In this document: in pieces, positions 18,136-27,807 of the stretch
Layout of the letters: every line of letters begins with the position of its first letter
Position numbering within the stretch: position 1 is the stretch's first letter
Origin: Halomonas chromatireducens
GTDB lineage: Bacteria; Pseudomonadota; Gammaproteobacteria; Pseudomonadales; Halomonadaceae
Direction: 5' to 3'
DNA: 64,000 nucleotides
Assembly: GCF_001545155.1 (NCBI RefSeq)
Contig: NZ_CP014226.1
Span: 2,370,378-2,434,377, forward strand
Position numbers and translations under genes: made by a program
Notes under the pieces: generated by a model
What the model was told of the DNA's origin: nothing
Seen by the model: the letters and a program-made list of their open reading frames with translations, nothing else
Database searches by the model: none

Positions 18136-18657
18136 TCAGGGGAGGCAGTCGGCAACGGCATATTCCCGGTCCATCCACTGGCCGATGACGTTGTCGCCGC
18201 AAAGGTGGTGTGCATACTGGGTATGCAGGCAGCGGACCTGGTCCCAGTTGGCGATGCCGCCGATGCCGCGTTCGCGAAGGACCGTTTCGTAGCCGAGCTG
18301 GATGACCCTTTCGCGCTGGGCCGGCACCATGTGATGCCAGCGTGATGCGACATAGTCCCGGTGGCTGGCGTGATAGGCTGCCAGGAAATCGCCGTCCTCC
18401 TGAAGCCGGGTTTCCAGCTCCTTGATCACGCCGCGGGCCTCGATGCGCGAGATCTCGATCTTCAGACGGTCGGAGCAGAGCCAGTAGAGGGTGGGGAAGG
18501 GCTTGCCCTCGACGATGGGCGCCATGCGCAGCACCAGGGGTGTGCCTTCGCCATCGGTGGCGGCAACGGCCTCTATGCCCCGGGGAGCGCGGCCCAGCTG
18601 GCGGGCAATGATGGCCAGTTGGCGTTCATCGGGTGTCTGATCGGTCTGGATCACCAT
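18136..18657 (-). CDS. DUF501 protein
   Basis: 173 residues from the ATG at 18657. It begins DERQLAIIARQLGRAPRGIEAVA and continues with GTPLVLRMAPIVEGKPFPTLYWL, both conserved in DUF501, a family of unknown function present across bacteria. The central HRDYVASRWHHMVP and the C-terminal LRERGIGGIANWDQVRCLHTQ with conserved His and Cys residues suggest a metal site. The start overlaps the end of the preceding gene by 32 bases in another frame. Confidence 0.85.
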   Translation of the reverse strand: MVIQTDQTPDERQLAIIARQLGRAPRGIEAVAATDGEGTPLVLRMAPIVEGKPFPTLYWLCSDRLKIEISRIEARGVIKELETRLQEDGDFLAAYHASHRDYVASRWHHMVPAQRERVIQLGYETVLRERGIGGIANWDQVRCLHTQYAHHLCGDNVIGQWMDREYAVADCLP

Positions 18658-18958
18658 CGATTGGGTCCCGTACGAACTTGTTGGAGCGGCCCACGGCGCG
18701 AAAGAAGGTTCGGTTGAGCTGCTCAGGGGAGGGAACATAGCCCTTCCAGCGTCGTTCGCAGTACTCATTGGCCCGTGCCATCAACACGTCGTAGAGGCGA
18801 TTGAACGGCGCATCATAATCGTAGGGGTCTGCCCCGAACAAGCGGATGTGGGGGTAATCCGCGAAACGCTCCATGAAGTATCGCTCCAGATCCTCTTCCA
18901 CCGCACGGTGCTGGTCGACGTTGTCGGGATCGAGCCAGAGGTTATAGCGGATGGCCAT
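18626..18958 (-). CDS. Conserved hypothetical protein
   Basis: 110 residues from the ATG at 18958 (MAIRYNLWLDPDNVDQHRAV). It is soluble and rich in acidic and aromatic residues. The segments DLERYFMERFADYPHIRLFG and WKGYVPSPEQLNRTFFRAVGRS suggest an alpha/beta protein. I do not recognise the family. Its 3' end overlaps the 5' end of the DUF501 gene by 32 bases, which implies co-transcription and translational coupling. Confidence 0.65.
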   Translation of the reverse strand: MAIRYNLWLDPDNVDQHRAVEEDLERYFMERFADYPHIRLFGADPYDYDAPFNRLYDVLMARANEYCERRWKGYVPSPEQLNRTFFRAVGRSNKFVRDPIDGDPDRSDTR

Positions 18959-19045
18959 GATCAGCTCCAGGCAAAAATAGGTGGTCCCAACCAGGTGGGC
19001 CATGACTCTGTGACCACGAGGGTCGGGCTTTGGCTCAGGGTAATG

Positions 19046-19516
19046 TCAGTATCGTGCGAGCGGCGCCAGCTTTGCGCTCGTCAGGCGAACCAGATCGTAG
19101 GGCGCCAGGCGGATTTCCAGGCCGCGCCGGCCGCCACTGACATGGACCACGGTAAAGCTCACGGCACTCTCGTCCAGGAAGGTGAGCAGGCGCTTCTTCT
19201 GCCCCAGGGGGCTGATACCACCGAGTACATAGCCCGTTGCACGCTCCGCTTCGGTGGCATCTGCCATGCTTGCCCGCCGGGCGCCGGCGGACTTTGCCAG
19301 TGCCTTGAGATCCAGCTGAGCAGTGACTGGGACGATGCCTGTTACCAGGCGGCCATCGTCGAGCCGAGCCACCAGGGTCTTGAACACGCTGCGGGGCTCC
19401 AGCGACAGCGCACGGGCCGCTTCCTCGCCGTAGGCCGCCCCGCGAGGGTCATGTTCGTAGCTGAGCAGCTCGAAGGTGGCGCCGTGGCGCTCGAGCATCT
19501 TGATGGCTGGCGTCAT
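19046..19516 (-). CDS. ybaK: YbaK/EbsC-family aminoacyl-tRNA deacylase
   Basis: 156 residues from the ATG at 19516. The family features are SVFKTLVARLDDGRLVTGIVPV with the catalytic Lys, the loop ATEAERATGYVLGGISPLGQKK with the GGISPxG substrate-specificity motif, and the C-terminal GRRGLEIRLAPYDLVRLT. YbaK hydrolyses Cys-tRNA(Pro), correcting ProRS errors. The ATG overlaps the stop of the thioesterase gene (ATGA), so both are one transcript. Confidence 0.93.
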   Translation of the reverse strand: MTPAIKMLERHGATFELLSYEHDPRGAAYGEEAARALSLEPRSVFKTLVARLDDGRLVTGIVPVTAQLDLKALAKSAGARRASMADATEAERATGYVLGGISPLGQKKRLLTFLDESAVSFTVVHVSGGRRGLEIRLAPYDLVRLTSAKLAPLARY

Positions 19517-19926
19517 GCCTTCGCTGGCTCCTCGACGGCGCGTAGGTGAGCCTCCAGCGCAGCGCGCAATTCGCCTTCGATCGGTACGGCCCGCTTCTCG
19601 CCATGGTCGAAGTGTACCAGCACGGTGTGCCCCAGGTTGGTGAGCACCCCCTTCTGCCACGCCTCCTGGGTCACGGTGAAGGAGCTGTTGCCCAGTCGCG
19701 AGAGATAGGTGCGCAGCTCGATGTCGCTGCCATAGTGCAGCTCGGCCCGGTAGTCGATCTCCATGCGCGCCATGATCAGCCGCCACTTGCGCGGGTCCAG
19801 GTCTGGTGTGAACAGTCGAAAAAGGTCGTTCCGGGCCATCTCGAACCAGGCCGGCAACCGGGTGTTGTTGATATGACCCAGGGCGTCGGTGTCGTAGAAG
19901 GCGGGCTCGATGGTGCGCACGAACAT
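19513..19926 (-). CDS. 4HBT acyl-CoA thioesterase
   Basis: 137 residues from the ATG at 19926, which has AAGGATC upstream at good spacing. This is a single hot-dog domain: FYDTDALGHINNTRLPAWFEMAR contains the catalytic Asp of the FcbC/YbgC type (YxDTDxxGHINN). It hydrolyses acyl-CoA thioesters; chain length is unknown. It is coupled to ybaK downstream. Confidence 0.9.
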   Translation of the reverse strand: MFVRTIEPAFYDTDALGHINNTRLPAWFEMARNDLFRLFTPDLDPRKWRLIMARMEIDYRAELHYGSDIELRTYLSRLGNSSFTVTQEAWQKGVLTNLGHTVLVHFDHGEKRAVPIEGELRAALEAHLRAVEEPAKA

Positions 19927-20010
19927 GGCAATGATCCTTGTGGGTCCTGACAGTGATGTCCTGTCGAAGCGGGGCGTCAAGAGCCAGCATTGCCCCGAGC
20001 AAGCGCTAGG

Positions 20011-20826
20011 TCAAGTGGCGCTATTGGCCCGAGAGGCTTGCCAGGCCTGGAGCCGAGTCCAGCCAAGCAGCCAGAGCGTAGCCACCCCGAATCCGGCCAG
20101 GGTGCCCAGGAACAGGCCCAGGGTGGCATAGGTCAGGGAGACGCACAGGGCGTAGCAGAGTAGTGCTCCCAGGCCGGCCGGATAATGCTTGATCACCGTG
20201 GCGGCTGGGGCTGCTCCGTGGGTGAGGTGCAGGATCACCAGCAGCGGGAACATGGAGATCGGGAAGGCCGCCAGCATCCCCGCCCAGGAGGCGGGCAGCA
20301 CATGAGCGAGCCCGGTCACCAGGAACACGATAGCGGTAGCCAGCGTCGCCCGCATCCCCAATGCCGGCCAGCGGGAGCCGCCGGGTTTGACCGTGACCCG
20401 GGTCTCCGCAATGTGACGATAGAGCCAGGTAAAGACAAAGATGGCCAGCAGGGTGGTCAGGGTGCCGGTCAGACGAGTGAATTCGAAACGGGTCAGCAGC
20501 AGGCTGACCAGGAACCAGGCCGTCAGGCCCCCGGCGGTGCCGGTGAGTACTCCCCTGAGGCCGTCGCGACGGCCGCAGATCAGGTAGCCACCACCCAGCG
20601 CCATGGTGGCGGTAAAGCCGGCCAGGCTGTATACCGCGCTCTCGGCGGCAAAGCCCGGCGATATCTCAAGCCCAATGAAGAACAGGGCAATGGCAGTACC
20701 CAGCGGGTAACCGGCGAGCAGCCCGGCCATGCGAGTACTGACGCGCTCGGCGACCATCGCCAGGCCCAGCACGATGCCGATCGACACCACCAGCTTGGCC
20801 AGCTGCCAGCTCAAGGGAACTTCCAT
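20011..20826 (-). CDS. Integral membrane protein with internal duplication
   Basis: 271 residues, about ten hydrophobic helices and little else. The first half has AGLLAGYPLGTAIALFFIGLE and the second AGMLAAFPISMFPLLVILHL, each followed by a Gly-Ala-rich region ending in another AG-start helix. This suggests two homologous halves, as in many secondary transporters. There are similarities to small GlpM-like proteins, but I cannot assign a transporter family. It is divergent from nothing obvious and is monocistronic. Confidence 0.75.
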   Translation of the reverse strand: MEVPLSWQLAKLVVSIGIVLGLAMVAERVSTRMAGLLAGYPLGTAIALFFIGLEISPGFAAESAVYSLAGFTATMALGGGYLICGRRDGLRGVLTGTAGGLTAWFLVSLLLTRFEFTRLTGTLTTLLAIFVFTWLYRHIAETRVTVKPGGSRWPALGMRATLATAIVFLVTGLAHVLPASWAGMLAAFPISMFPLLVILHLTHGAAPAATVIKHYPAGLGALLCYALCVSLTYATLGLFLGTLAGFGVATLWLLGWTRLQAWQASRANSAT

Positions 20827-20843
20827 GGGTGAGTCCTTATGGT

Positions 20844-21290
20844 CTAGACGAGTCGCAGGCCCTGGCGATCGGCCCAGGCGGCGCCGACTGCATGGGTGAG
20901 TTTGTCATGAAGATGCGTTGGCAGGGCGGCCCTGGCGGCCTCCACGTCATCGAAGCTGCGGTTGAGCAGCCAGCAGTAGGCCCAGGCGCAGGCCTCGTCG
21001 TCGCTATGTGGTGCAGGTCGCGCCGGCATCTGCATCAGCAGGAACGCGGCGGTGCGCGCCGCCCAGAGTGGAATGATGTCGCCGGCTTCGGGACGACTCC
21101 AGGCTGCCAGCGTGTCACCGTCGGGCGTCTCGTCGGGTTGGCCCAGCTTGGCCACCCGGGCGGTCTCGGCCAGTATCAGCGCGAGCCTGTCGGGGTCGCC
21201 GCTACCCAGCTTGCGCCACTGTGCGATCAGGGCAGGCATGCCTCGACGCACCTTGGCATAGAAGCCGCTTTGCGGCATGGTTTCGTTCAT
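20844..21290 (-). CDS. Conserved hypothetical protein
   Basis: 148 residues from the ATG at 21290. It is helical and soluble, with many Arg/Ala/Leu (MPALIAQWRKLGSGDPDRLALILAE…). I do not recognise it. The gene ends 18 bases before the membrane-protein gene on the same strand and may form an operon with it. Its start is 25 bases from that of the divergent malY/patB gene, so the two share a promoter region. Confidence 0.6.
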   Translation of the reverse strand: MNETMPQSGFYAKVRRGMPALIAQWRKLGSGDPDRLALILAETARVAKLGQPDETPDGDTLAAWSRPEAGDIIPLWAARTAAFLLMQMPARPAPHSDDEACAWAYCWLLNRSFDDVEAARAALPTHLHDKLTHAVGAAWADRQGLRLV

Positions 21291-21315
21291 CGTCGCTGCT
21301 TCCCGAGGAAAGAAC

Positions 21316-22509
21316 ATGGAGTTCGATTTTGCCACGCCCGTCGAGCGTCGCCACCCCGAACAGGGAAAGAGGCCTTCACAACAGTGGCCTTCACAGAAAT
21401 GGCACCGCCACGACGACAGGGTGCTGCCACTGTGGGTCGCCGACATGGATTTTCAATCACCGCCAGCGGTCATCGCGGCGTTGCGGGCCCGCGTCGAACA
21501 CGGCGTCTACGGCTATGGCATGGTACCCGACTCGCTACGCAAGACTCTATGCGAGTGGAGCGCCAGGGAGTATGGCTGGGCGATCGAGCCCGAATGGCAG
21601 CTCTGGCTCCCCGGCGTGGTGCCGGCACTGCATCTGGCCAGCCTGGCTCTGACCGAGCCGGGTGACGGCGTTTTGACGATCACGCCGATCTACCCACCTT
21701 TCCTCAAGGTGGCCGAGCGCACAGGGCGGCTGCCCCAGCGAGCGGCGATGGCGCCACCGCAGGTGTCGGGCGAGCAGTGGCGCCTCGACATCGAGGCGCT
21801 GGAAGCGGCCGTTACCCCACGGACCCGACTGTTGCTGTGGTGTCACCCCCACAATCCTACTGGCCGGGTCTGGCGTCACGAGGAGCTGGCTGCACTGGCG
21901 GAACTGGTGGAACGCTACGACCTGTTGCTGGTCTCCGATGAGCTGCACTGTGACCTGTTGCTGGACGAGGGTGCCAGCCATCGCCCGCTGGCGGCTGCCT
22001 TCCCCGAGCTGGCTGCCCGCACGATCACTCTCTGGGCGCCTTCCAAGACCTTCAATCTCGCCGGACTTACCACCGCCTGTGCCGTGATCGAAAACGAGTC
22101 GCTGCGCCACCGCTTTGCAGCCGCCCTTCGTGGATTGATGCCTGACAGCAACGTGCTCGGCCTTGTGGCCGCCGAAGCGGCCTATGCCCATGGCGATCCC
22201 TGGCGCCGGGCATTGATCGAGGTGCTACGCGGTCATCGACGCACCCTGGTCGATCGGGTGGCTGCCTGGCCCGGCGTTGCTCTGAGTGTGCCCCAGTCCA
22301 CCTACCTGGCATGGCTGGACCTGCGTGGCGCCGAAGGGCTAGCCGGAAAAACGGGCTCCCCCCAGCAGGTGCTATTGGAGGAGGTAGGGGTGGCCCTCTC
22401 CGATGGCAGCGATTTCGGCTGGCCGGGGTTCGTGCGTCTCAACTTCGGCACCACCGCCGCTCAGCTCGATGAGGCCCTGGCCCGACTCGACGGTGTGTTG
22501 AAGGGATGA
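21316..22509 (+). CDS. patB: MalY/PatB-type PLP-dependent C-S lyase
   Basis: 397 residues from the ATG at 21316, preceded by GAGGAAAG. This is a fold-type I aminotransferase-like protein. VLPLWVADMDFQSPPAV near residue 35 is the MalY/PatB signature, LLLWCHPHNPTGRVW and LLLVSDELHCDLLL hold the Asn and Asp/Tyr contacts, and SKTFNLAGLTTA holds the PLP lysine. It cleaves cystathionine or cysteine conjugates, yielding pyruvate, ammonia and a thiol. The best-known homologues are E. coli MalY and Bacillus PatB. A terminator hairpin follows. Confidence 0.92.
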   Translation: MEFDFATPVERRHPEQGKRPSQQWPSQKWHRHDDRVLPLWVADMDFQSPPAVIAALRARVEHGVYGYGMVPDSLRKTLCEWSAREYGWAIEPEWQLWLPGVVPALHLASLALTEPGDGVLTITPIYPPFLKVAERTGRLPQRAAMAPPQVSGEQWRLDIEALEAAVTPRTRLLLWCHPHNPTGRVWRHEELAALAELVERYDLLLVSDELHCDLLLDEGASHRPLAAAFPELAARTITLWAPSKTFNLAGLTTACAVIENESLRHRFAAALRGLMPDSNVLGLVAAEAAYAHGDPWRRALIEVLRGHRRTLVDRVAAWPGVALSVPQSTYLAWLDLRGAEGLAGKTGSPQQVLLEEVGVALSDGSDFGWPGFVRLNFGTTAAQLDEALARLDGVLKG

Positions 22510-22522
22510 GCCGAAAAAGAGA

Positions 22523-22540
22523 CGGCCCCTGTCGGGGCCG
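22523..22540. terminator. Hairpin between patB and the convergent cnoX
   Basis: CGGCCCC and GGGGCCG form a seven-base GC stem with a four-base loop, 14 bases after the patB stop and 48 bases before the cnoX stop on the other strand. It probably terminates both. Confidence 0.65.
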
Positions 22541-22587
22541 CCTCCTGAAACGATCCATCCTGCACATGGTGCTCGATAGCGTCGGGC

Positions 22588-23514
22588 TCAGTAGAGCAGG
22601 GTGAAGAGCCGGCGACGGTAGGTCACGGTCAAGGGATGCTCGGCCCCCAGGGCATCGAAGACCCTCAGCAGCGTCTTGCGGGCAACGTCGTCGCCATAGG
22701 CGCGGTCCGCCTGCATCAGCTTCAGCAGCGCTTCCAGCCCCGCCTCGTAGTGGCCGTCGGCCACCTGGCGCAGCGCGCGCTTGAACTGCGCTTCGCTGTC
22801 GTCGCGCCCGGCCAGGGCTTCCAGCTCCTCACCGGTGGGTGCCTCCTCCCTGAATTCGACGCTGGCACGCACCCCTCTTGCCGGTGCCGCGTCTCGCTCC
22901 TCGGGTGGCAGGTTGTCGAGCAGTGCCAGGGCCTCCCCGCTGCGCTCCTGGGCCACCAGTGCCCGCGCCAGCTCCACCTGGTAGGCGTAATGCTCGGGAT
23001 GCTGCTGGACCAGCTCCTCGTAGAGAGTGCGGGCCGTCTCGGCGTCGCCCTGGGCCAGGGCCTCGGCGGCCTGTTCCTCGGGGCTGGCCGGGGCGTCTTC
23101 CGGGGCGGGGAAATAGCGCCCCAGCCACTCGCGGATCTCCTTCTCGGGCAGCGCCCCCTGGAAGTGGTCGACCAGGCCGCCCTGGCTGATCAGCTTGACG
23201 TCGGGGACCGAACGCACGCCCAGCTGCGCAGCGATGTCCTGATTGTCTTCGATATTGAGCTTGGCCAGGATGAAGGCGCCATTGTACTCCCGAGTGAGCT
23301 TTTCCAGGATGGGCATCAGGGTCTTGCAGGGCTCGCACCAGGGGGCCCAGCAGTCGAGCAGTACCGGCACCTGGGTGGAGAACTCCAGCACTTGCTGGAT
23401 ATTGTTGCGATCGACATCGATGATCAGCTGCTCATCGCTCGGGGCAGCGGCAGGCGATGGGGCGGGCTCCGGGGGCGTCAGGGGGGCACCGCTGCGGGGA
23501 TCGACGATGGACAT
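22588..23514 (-). CDS. cnoX: Thioredoxin-TPR chaperedoxin CnoX/YbbN
   Basis: 308 residues from the ATG at 23514. A Pro/Ala-rich lead is followed by a thioredoxin domain (VPVLLDCWAPWCEPCKTLMPIL) and about 160 residues of TPR-like helices ending RRLFTLLY. The general role is a holdase that protects proteins from oxidation-induced aggregation and hands them to GroEL/DnaK. In E. coli the active site is SQHC with one Cys; here it is CEPC with both, so disulfide-exchange activity is plausible. It is divergent from the truncated VWA gene. Confidence 0.92.
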   Translation of the reverse strand: MSIVDPRSGAPLTPPEPAPSPAAAPSDEQLIIDVDRNNIQQVLEFSTQVPVLLDCWAPWCEPCKTLMPILEKLTREYNGAFILAKLNIEDNQDIAAQLGVRSVPDVKLISQGGLVDHFQGALPEKEIREWLGRYFPAPEDAPASPEEQAAEALAQGDAETARTLYEELVQQHPEHYAYQVELARALVAQERSGEALALLDNLPPEERDAAPARGVRASVEFREEAPTGEELEALAGRDDSEAQFKRALRQVADGHYEAGLEALLKLMQADRAYGDDVARKTLLRVFDALGAEHPLTVTYRRRLFTLLY

Positions 23515-23601
23515 GGGCACAGACCTTTCATGAAGGTGAATTTGTTCGATAGATGCGGGTGACTGGCCCATGATTCAAGGGCAGGGGTGCGAATCGTTTC
23601 A

Positions 23602-24429
<828 letters not shown>

Positions 24430-24486
24430 TTACCCAAACGTCGAAACGTCGGGTATCATACACGCGCGACGTCAAAGGGACCATGT

Positions 24487-25254
24487 ATGAAAATTGCCAC
24501 CATCAATGTCAACGGAATCCGAGAAGCCGTCGGTCGAGGCTTCCTCGACTGGCTGGCCGAACAGGATGCCGATGTCATCTGCGTCCAGAACCTCAAGGCC
24601 AAGAGCTTCGAGCTGGACGACAGTATTCTCTATCCGGAAGGCTACGAAGGCTACTTCCTGGATGCCGAGCAGGACGGTTTCTCCGGCGTGGGTATCTACT
24701 GCCGCAAGATTCCCAAGGCGATCATGTACGGGCTGGGCTTTCCCCAGTGCGACCATGAAGCCCGCTTCCTGCAGGCTGATTACGACCGCTTCAGCATCGT
24801 CAGCTTCCTGATGCCCGACGGCAGCGACTACGCCGCCAAGCAGGCCTTCATGGCGCAGTATCAGGAGTACCTGTCGAAGATGGCCCGCAAGCGCCGCGAG
24901 TACATCATCTGCGGCACCTGGCACATCGCCCACAAGACCATCGATCTGGAAAACTGGGCGGATAACCAGGCGACCCCGGGCTTCAAGCCCGAGGAGCGCG
25001 CCTGGATGGACCAGGTGTTCGGTCCCACCGGCTTCATCGATACCTTCCGCGAGATCAACCGCGACGCCGGCGAATACACCTGGTGGCCCAAGCTCGACCA
25101 GGACGAGCCGCGCTCGCGTCAGGAAGGCTGGCGCATCGACTACCAGATCGTCGGCCCCAACCTGCGTCGACACGTGACCGACGCCTGGATCGACTACGAC
25201 GCCACCTTCAGCGAGTTCGCTCCGCTGTTCGTCGAGTACGACCTGACGCTCTGA
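24487..25254 (+). CDS. crc: Crc-like catabolite repression protein (inactive exonuclease III homologue)
   Basis: 255 residues from the ATG at 24487 (AAGGGACC upstream). The fold is exonuclease III-like, but the active-site residues are changed: QETK of the enzyme is QNLK here (Asn35), GDxN is GTWH (144-146), and the terminal DHA is EFA. The same loss is known for Pseudomonas Crc, which also lies beside pyrE and shares the features CVQNLKAKSFELDD, PERAWMD and GWRIDYQ. In Pseudomonas, Crc acts with Hfq to repress translation of catabolic mRNAs. It is divergent from pyrE, and a strong terminator follows. Confidence 0.88.
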   Translation: MKIATINVNGIREAVGRGFLDWLAEQDADVICVQNLKAKSFELDDSILYPEGYEGYFLDAEQDGFSGVGIYCRKIPKAIMYGLGFPQCDHEARFLQADYDRFSIVSFLMPDGSDYAAKQAFMAQYQEYLSKMARKRREYIICGTWHIAHKTIDLENWADNQATPGFKPEERAWMDQVFGPTGFIDTFREINRDAGEYTWWPKLDQDEPRSRQEGWRIDYQIVGPNLRRHVTDAWIDYDATFSEFAPLFVEYDLTL

Positions 25255-25291
25255 CGCTTTCCCTTTCGTCGCGGCCGGGCCTGCCCGGAAC

Positions 25292-25325
25292 GCATTGCGC
25301 CGGCCTATCAAGGCCGGCGCAATGC
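25292..25325 (+). terminator. Strong terminator of crc
   Basis: A perfect 14-bp stem (GCATTGCGCCGGCC pairs with GGCCGGCGCAATGC) with the loop TATCAA, followed by TTTAGG. It lies 38 bases after the crc stop. The short T-run follows the + strand, so it most likely serves crc. Confidence 0.85.
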
Positions 25326-25329
25326 TTTA

Positions 25330-25470
25330 GGAAAACACTGATTTATTGCTGCGCTCGATATCCTGACCGCCGGCGGTGCTCGCTCTCCTCATGTAGCGGG
25401 CTACACTCCGGGAGCTGCGCTCCGGCGGCGGCCAGCCTCTCATCGCTCGCGACATAAATCAGCGTTCCCC
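25330..25470. repeat. MITE-like element bounded by inverted repeats
   Basis: A 141-bp intergenic segment. Its left end (GGAAAACACTGATTTAT) matches the complement of its right end (GGGGAACGCTGATTTAT) at 14 of 17 positions. The interior contains further hairpin-forming GC-rich pieces (GCCGGCGG, CCGGGAGCTGCGCTCCGG). There is no open frame. It resembles a non-autonomous insertion-sequence derivative or REP-like element lying between the crc terminator and the rph stop. No clear target duplication is seen. Confidence 0.6.
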
Positions 25471-25487
25471 TTGTCATTGGGATAACC

Positions 25488-26225
25488 TTAGCGACGAATA
25501 CCCAACGCTTCCTGCTGGTGGGCGAAGAGATCGGCGCCGGCCTTCTCGGCCAGGTCGAGCATGGCGTTGAGCTCGGCGCGGGAGAAGGTGCCCGCCTCGG
25601 CGGTGCCCTGCACTTCGATCAAGCCACCCTTCTGGGCCATTACCACGTTCATGTCGGTATCGGCACCGCTGTCTTCGGGGTAATCCAGATCCACCACCGG
25701 CACGCCCTTGACGATACCCACCGACACCGAGCTGACCAACTGCTCGAAGGGGTCGCCCTTGATCTTCTTCTCGCGCTGCAGGTAGCGGATCGCATCGATC
25801 AACGCCACGCAGCCGCCGGTGATCGAGGCGGTGCGGGTGCCGCCATCGGCCTGAATGACATCGCAATCCACGGTAATGGTGAATTCGCCCAGCTTCTTAA
25901 GGTTCACCGAGGCACGCAGCGAGCGTCCGATCAGGCGCTGGATCTCCAGCGTCCGGCCACCCTGCTTGCCCCGGGCCGCCTCACGACCGCCGCGAGTATG
26001 GGTGGCGCGCGGCAGCATCCCGTACTCGGCGGTTACCCACCCCTGGCTCTTGCCGCGCAGCCATCGCGGCACCCCGGCTTCCACGCTGGCGTTGCACAGC
26101 ACCTTGGTGTCGCCGAACTCCACCAGCACGGAACCCTCGGCATGTCGCGTGTAGTCACGGGTGAGCCGTATCTCGCGAGGCTGGTCGGGCCGTCGTCCAC
26201 TGGAGCGCTTGAGGTCAGAAGCCAT
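25488..26225 (-). CDS. rph: Ribonuclease PH
   Basis: 245 residues from the ATG at 26225, of normal length. The RNase PH core is complete: [19 protein letters not shown], the basic [26 protein letters not shown] phosphate/RNA-binding stretch, and [19 protein letters not shown] with the catalytic Asp residues. It trims the 3' ends of tRNA precursors phosphorolytically and takes part in rRNA decay. It is divergent from yicC, as in related genomes. Confidence 0.95.
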   Translation of the reverse strand: MASDLKRSSGRRPDQPREIRLTRDYTRHAEGSVLVEFGDTKVLCNASVEAGVPRWLRGKSQGWVTAEYGMLPRATHTRGGREAARGKQGGRTLEIQRLIGRSLRASVNLKKLGEFTITVDCDVIQADGGTRTASITGGCVALIDAIRYLQREKKIKGDPFEQLVSSVSVGIVKGVPVVDLDYPEDSGADTDMNVVMAQKGGLIEVQGTAEAGTFSRAELNAMLDLAEKAGADLFAHQQEALGIRR

Positions 26226-26369
26226 GTTACCTCTCAATACTTGGGTTGGGGGTGAGGTTGGAAAAGCGGCCATTCTACACGGTCGGCGCACCGAATCGGG
26301 TACACTCCTTGCCAGACATTTCACCCGCTGTGGCTGAATGGCCGCAGCTCGCTGTATCGGGGAGTCGCT

Positions 26370-27251
26370 ATGGCTGACAGCAGCAACAGAGTTCACAGCA
26401 TGACCGCTTTCGCGCGGCAGAGCCGGGAAGGCGAGTGGGGCAGCCTTCAGCTGGAGCTGCGCTCGGTGAATCAACGCTACCTGGAGCCCCATTTCCGGCT
26501 GCCCGAGGCGCTGCGCGACCTGGAGCCCGCCTTCCGCGAGACGCTTCGCGCCCGGCTGGGCCGCGGCAAGGTAGAGTGCAACCTTCGCTTCGATCCAACC
26601 AGCGTCAGTGAGACGCTGGCGGTCAACCACTTGCGCCTAAGTGCCCTCGCCCAGGCCCTCGGCGAGGTACGCGAAGCCCTTCCCCAGTCGCCAATGCCGG
26701 ACGCCCTGGCGCTGCTGGACCATCCCGGCGTGCTCGAATCCCAGGGCGTGGACCTGGACGCGGTGAAGGCCGAGGCCAATGCGCTCTTTCAGGCGGCTCT
26801 CGACGAGCTGATCGAGGCACGGGCACGGGAGGGCGAGAAACTTGCCGCCCTGATCCGCGACCGGCTGGTCGGCGTGCGCGAGCAGGTAATCGCGGTGCGC
26901 CGCCTGATGCCGACGATACTGGAGCGTCAGCGTACCCAGCTGCTGGAGCGGCTCGAGACGGTCAAGGCCGAGCTCGACCCTCAGCGCCTCGAGGCCGAGC
27001 TGGTACTACTGGCCCAAAAAGCCGACGTCGACGAGGAGCTCGACCGTCTGGCGACCCACGTCAGCGAAGTGGAGCGCCAGCTGAAACAGAAAGGCCCCAT
27101 GGGACGCAGGCTCGACTTCCTGATGCAGGAGCTCAATCGCGAGGCCAATACCCTGTCATCGAAGTCAGTGGTCGCCAACACCACCCGCTGCGCAGTGGAG
27201 CTCAAGGTATTGATCGAACAGATGCGCGAACAGATCCAGAATATCGAGTGA
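26370..27251 (+). CDS. yicC: YicC-family endoribonuclease-like stress protein
   Basis: 293 residues, of normal length. The N-terminus [20 protein letters not shown] and the ring [24 protein letters not shown] are the YicC_N signature. The C-terminal [22 protein letters not shown] is the DUF1732 signature. Known members degrade the small RNA RyhB (E. coli YicC/YicN) or act as a regulator of competence. In Pseudomonas yicC lies beside gmk; here 9.9 kb separates them. Confidence 0.93.
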   Translation: MADSSNRVHSMTAFARQSREGEWGSLQLELRSVNQRYLEPHFRLPEALRDLEPAFRETLRARLGRGKVECNLRFDPTSVSETLAVNHLRLSALAQALGEVREALPQSPMPDALALLDHPGVLESQGVDLDAVKAEANALFQAALDELIEARAREGEKLAALIRDRLVGVREQVIAVRRLMPTILERQRTQLLERLETVKAELDPQRLEAELVLLAQKADVDEELDRLATHVSEVERQLKQKGPMGRRLDFLMQELNREANTLSSKSVVANTTRCAVELKVLIEQMREQIQNIE

Positions 27252-27807
27252 TGTCGCCGCAACAATTACCTCACCTGCGCCCTGCTGCTCGTCCTGGGGT
27301 GTGCAAGACCGAGCTGACCGCAGCTTACTGGCATGTGGGCATGTCTGGGCATGTCGCTGAGCGATGCCTGAATCACAAGCTGGAGGGCATCGAAGGCAGC
27401 CTGACTCAAACCAGTGGGTCTCCGAGAAAGCCGTTACGGTTCACTGCGCGCAGTATCCAGAAAATGCCGCGTGGCGTCATCCTGGATTAAGTACCTTGCC
27501 CACCAAGACAGGCTCGGTCACTATCCAGAGATGAATGGCGTAGAACTATCAAGCGCCGCGCCTCATACCCGTATGTATGAGGCATGGGGATGGAGTATGC
27601 CAACGACGCCTTCTATGCCCATCAAGCCAAGGAGCACGGATGCGACGGCACTGACTATGCGTCAGAGTAAGGCCCTTCGCTTGCACATGAACGACGCATG
27701 ACGCTGATCCCATCGATACCGCTCCCCTGGAGTGGCGTCTTGCTACCATGCCGGGGGATGTTTTCCCTGCGAACAAGCCAGACTCGTTCATCGCGGAGAT
27801 CGACACA
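27252..27807. other. 556-bp spacer between yicC and the first PAS kinase
   Basis: No convincing gene is present. I see an 8-bp perfect hairpin at 27561-27582 (CCTCATAC / GTATGAGG, six-base loop) and a direct tandem of GGGCATGT at about 27336-27350. A 28-codon frame at 27584-27670 has no good ribosome site. The composition is less GC-rich than the flanking genes, consistent with a foreign edge. Confidence 0.5.

Noticed and set aside
24487..25254. Active exodeoxyribonuclease III
   Set aside because: The catalytic Glu, Asp/Asn and His positions are all changed; Crc fits better.
27584..27670. 28-residue small protein in the yicC-side spacer
   Set aside because: The only purine-rich sequence is one base from the ATG, and the product has no motif.
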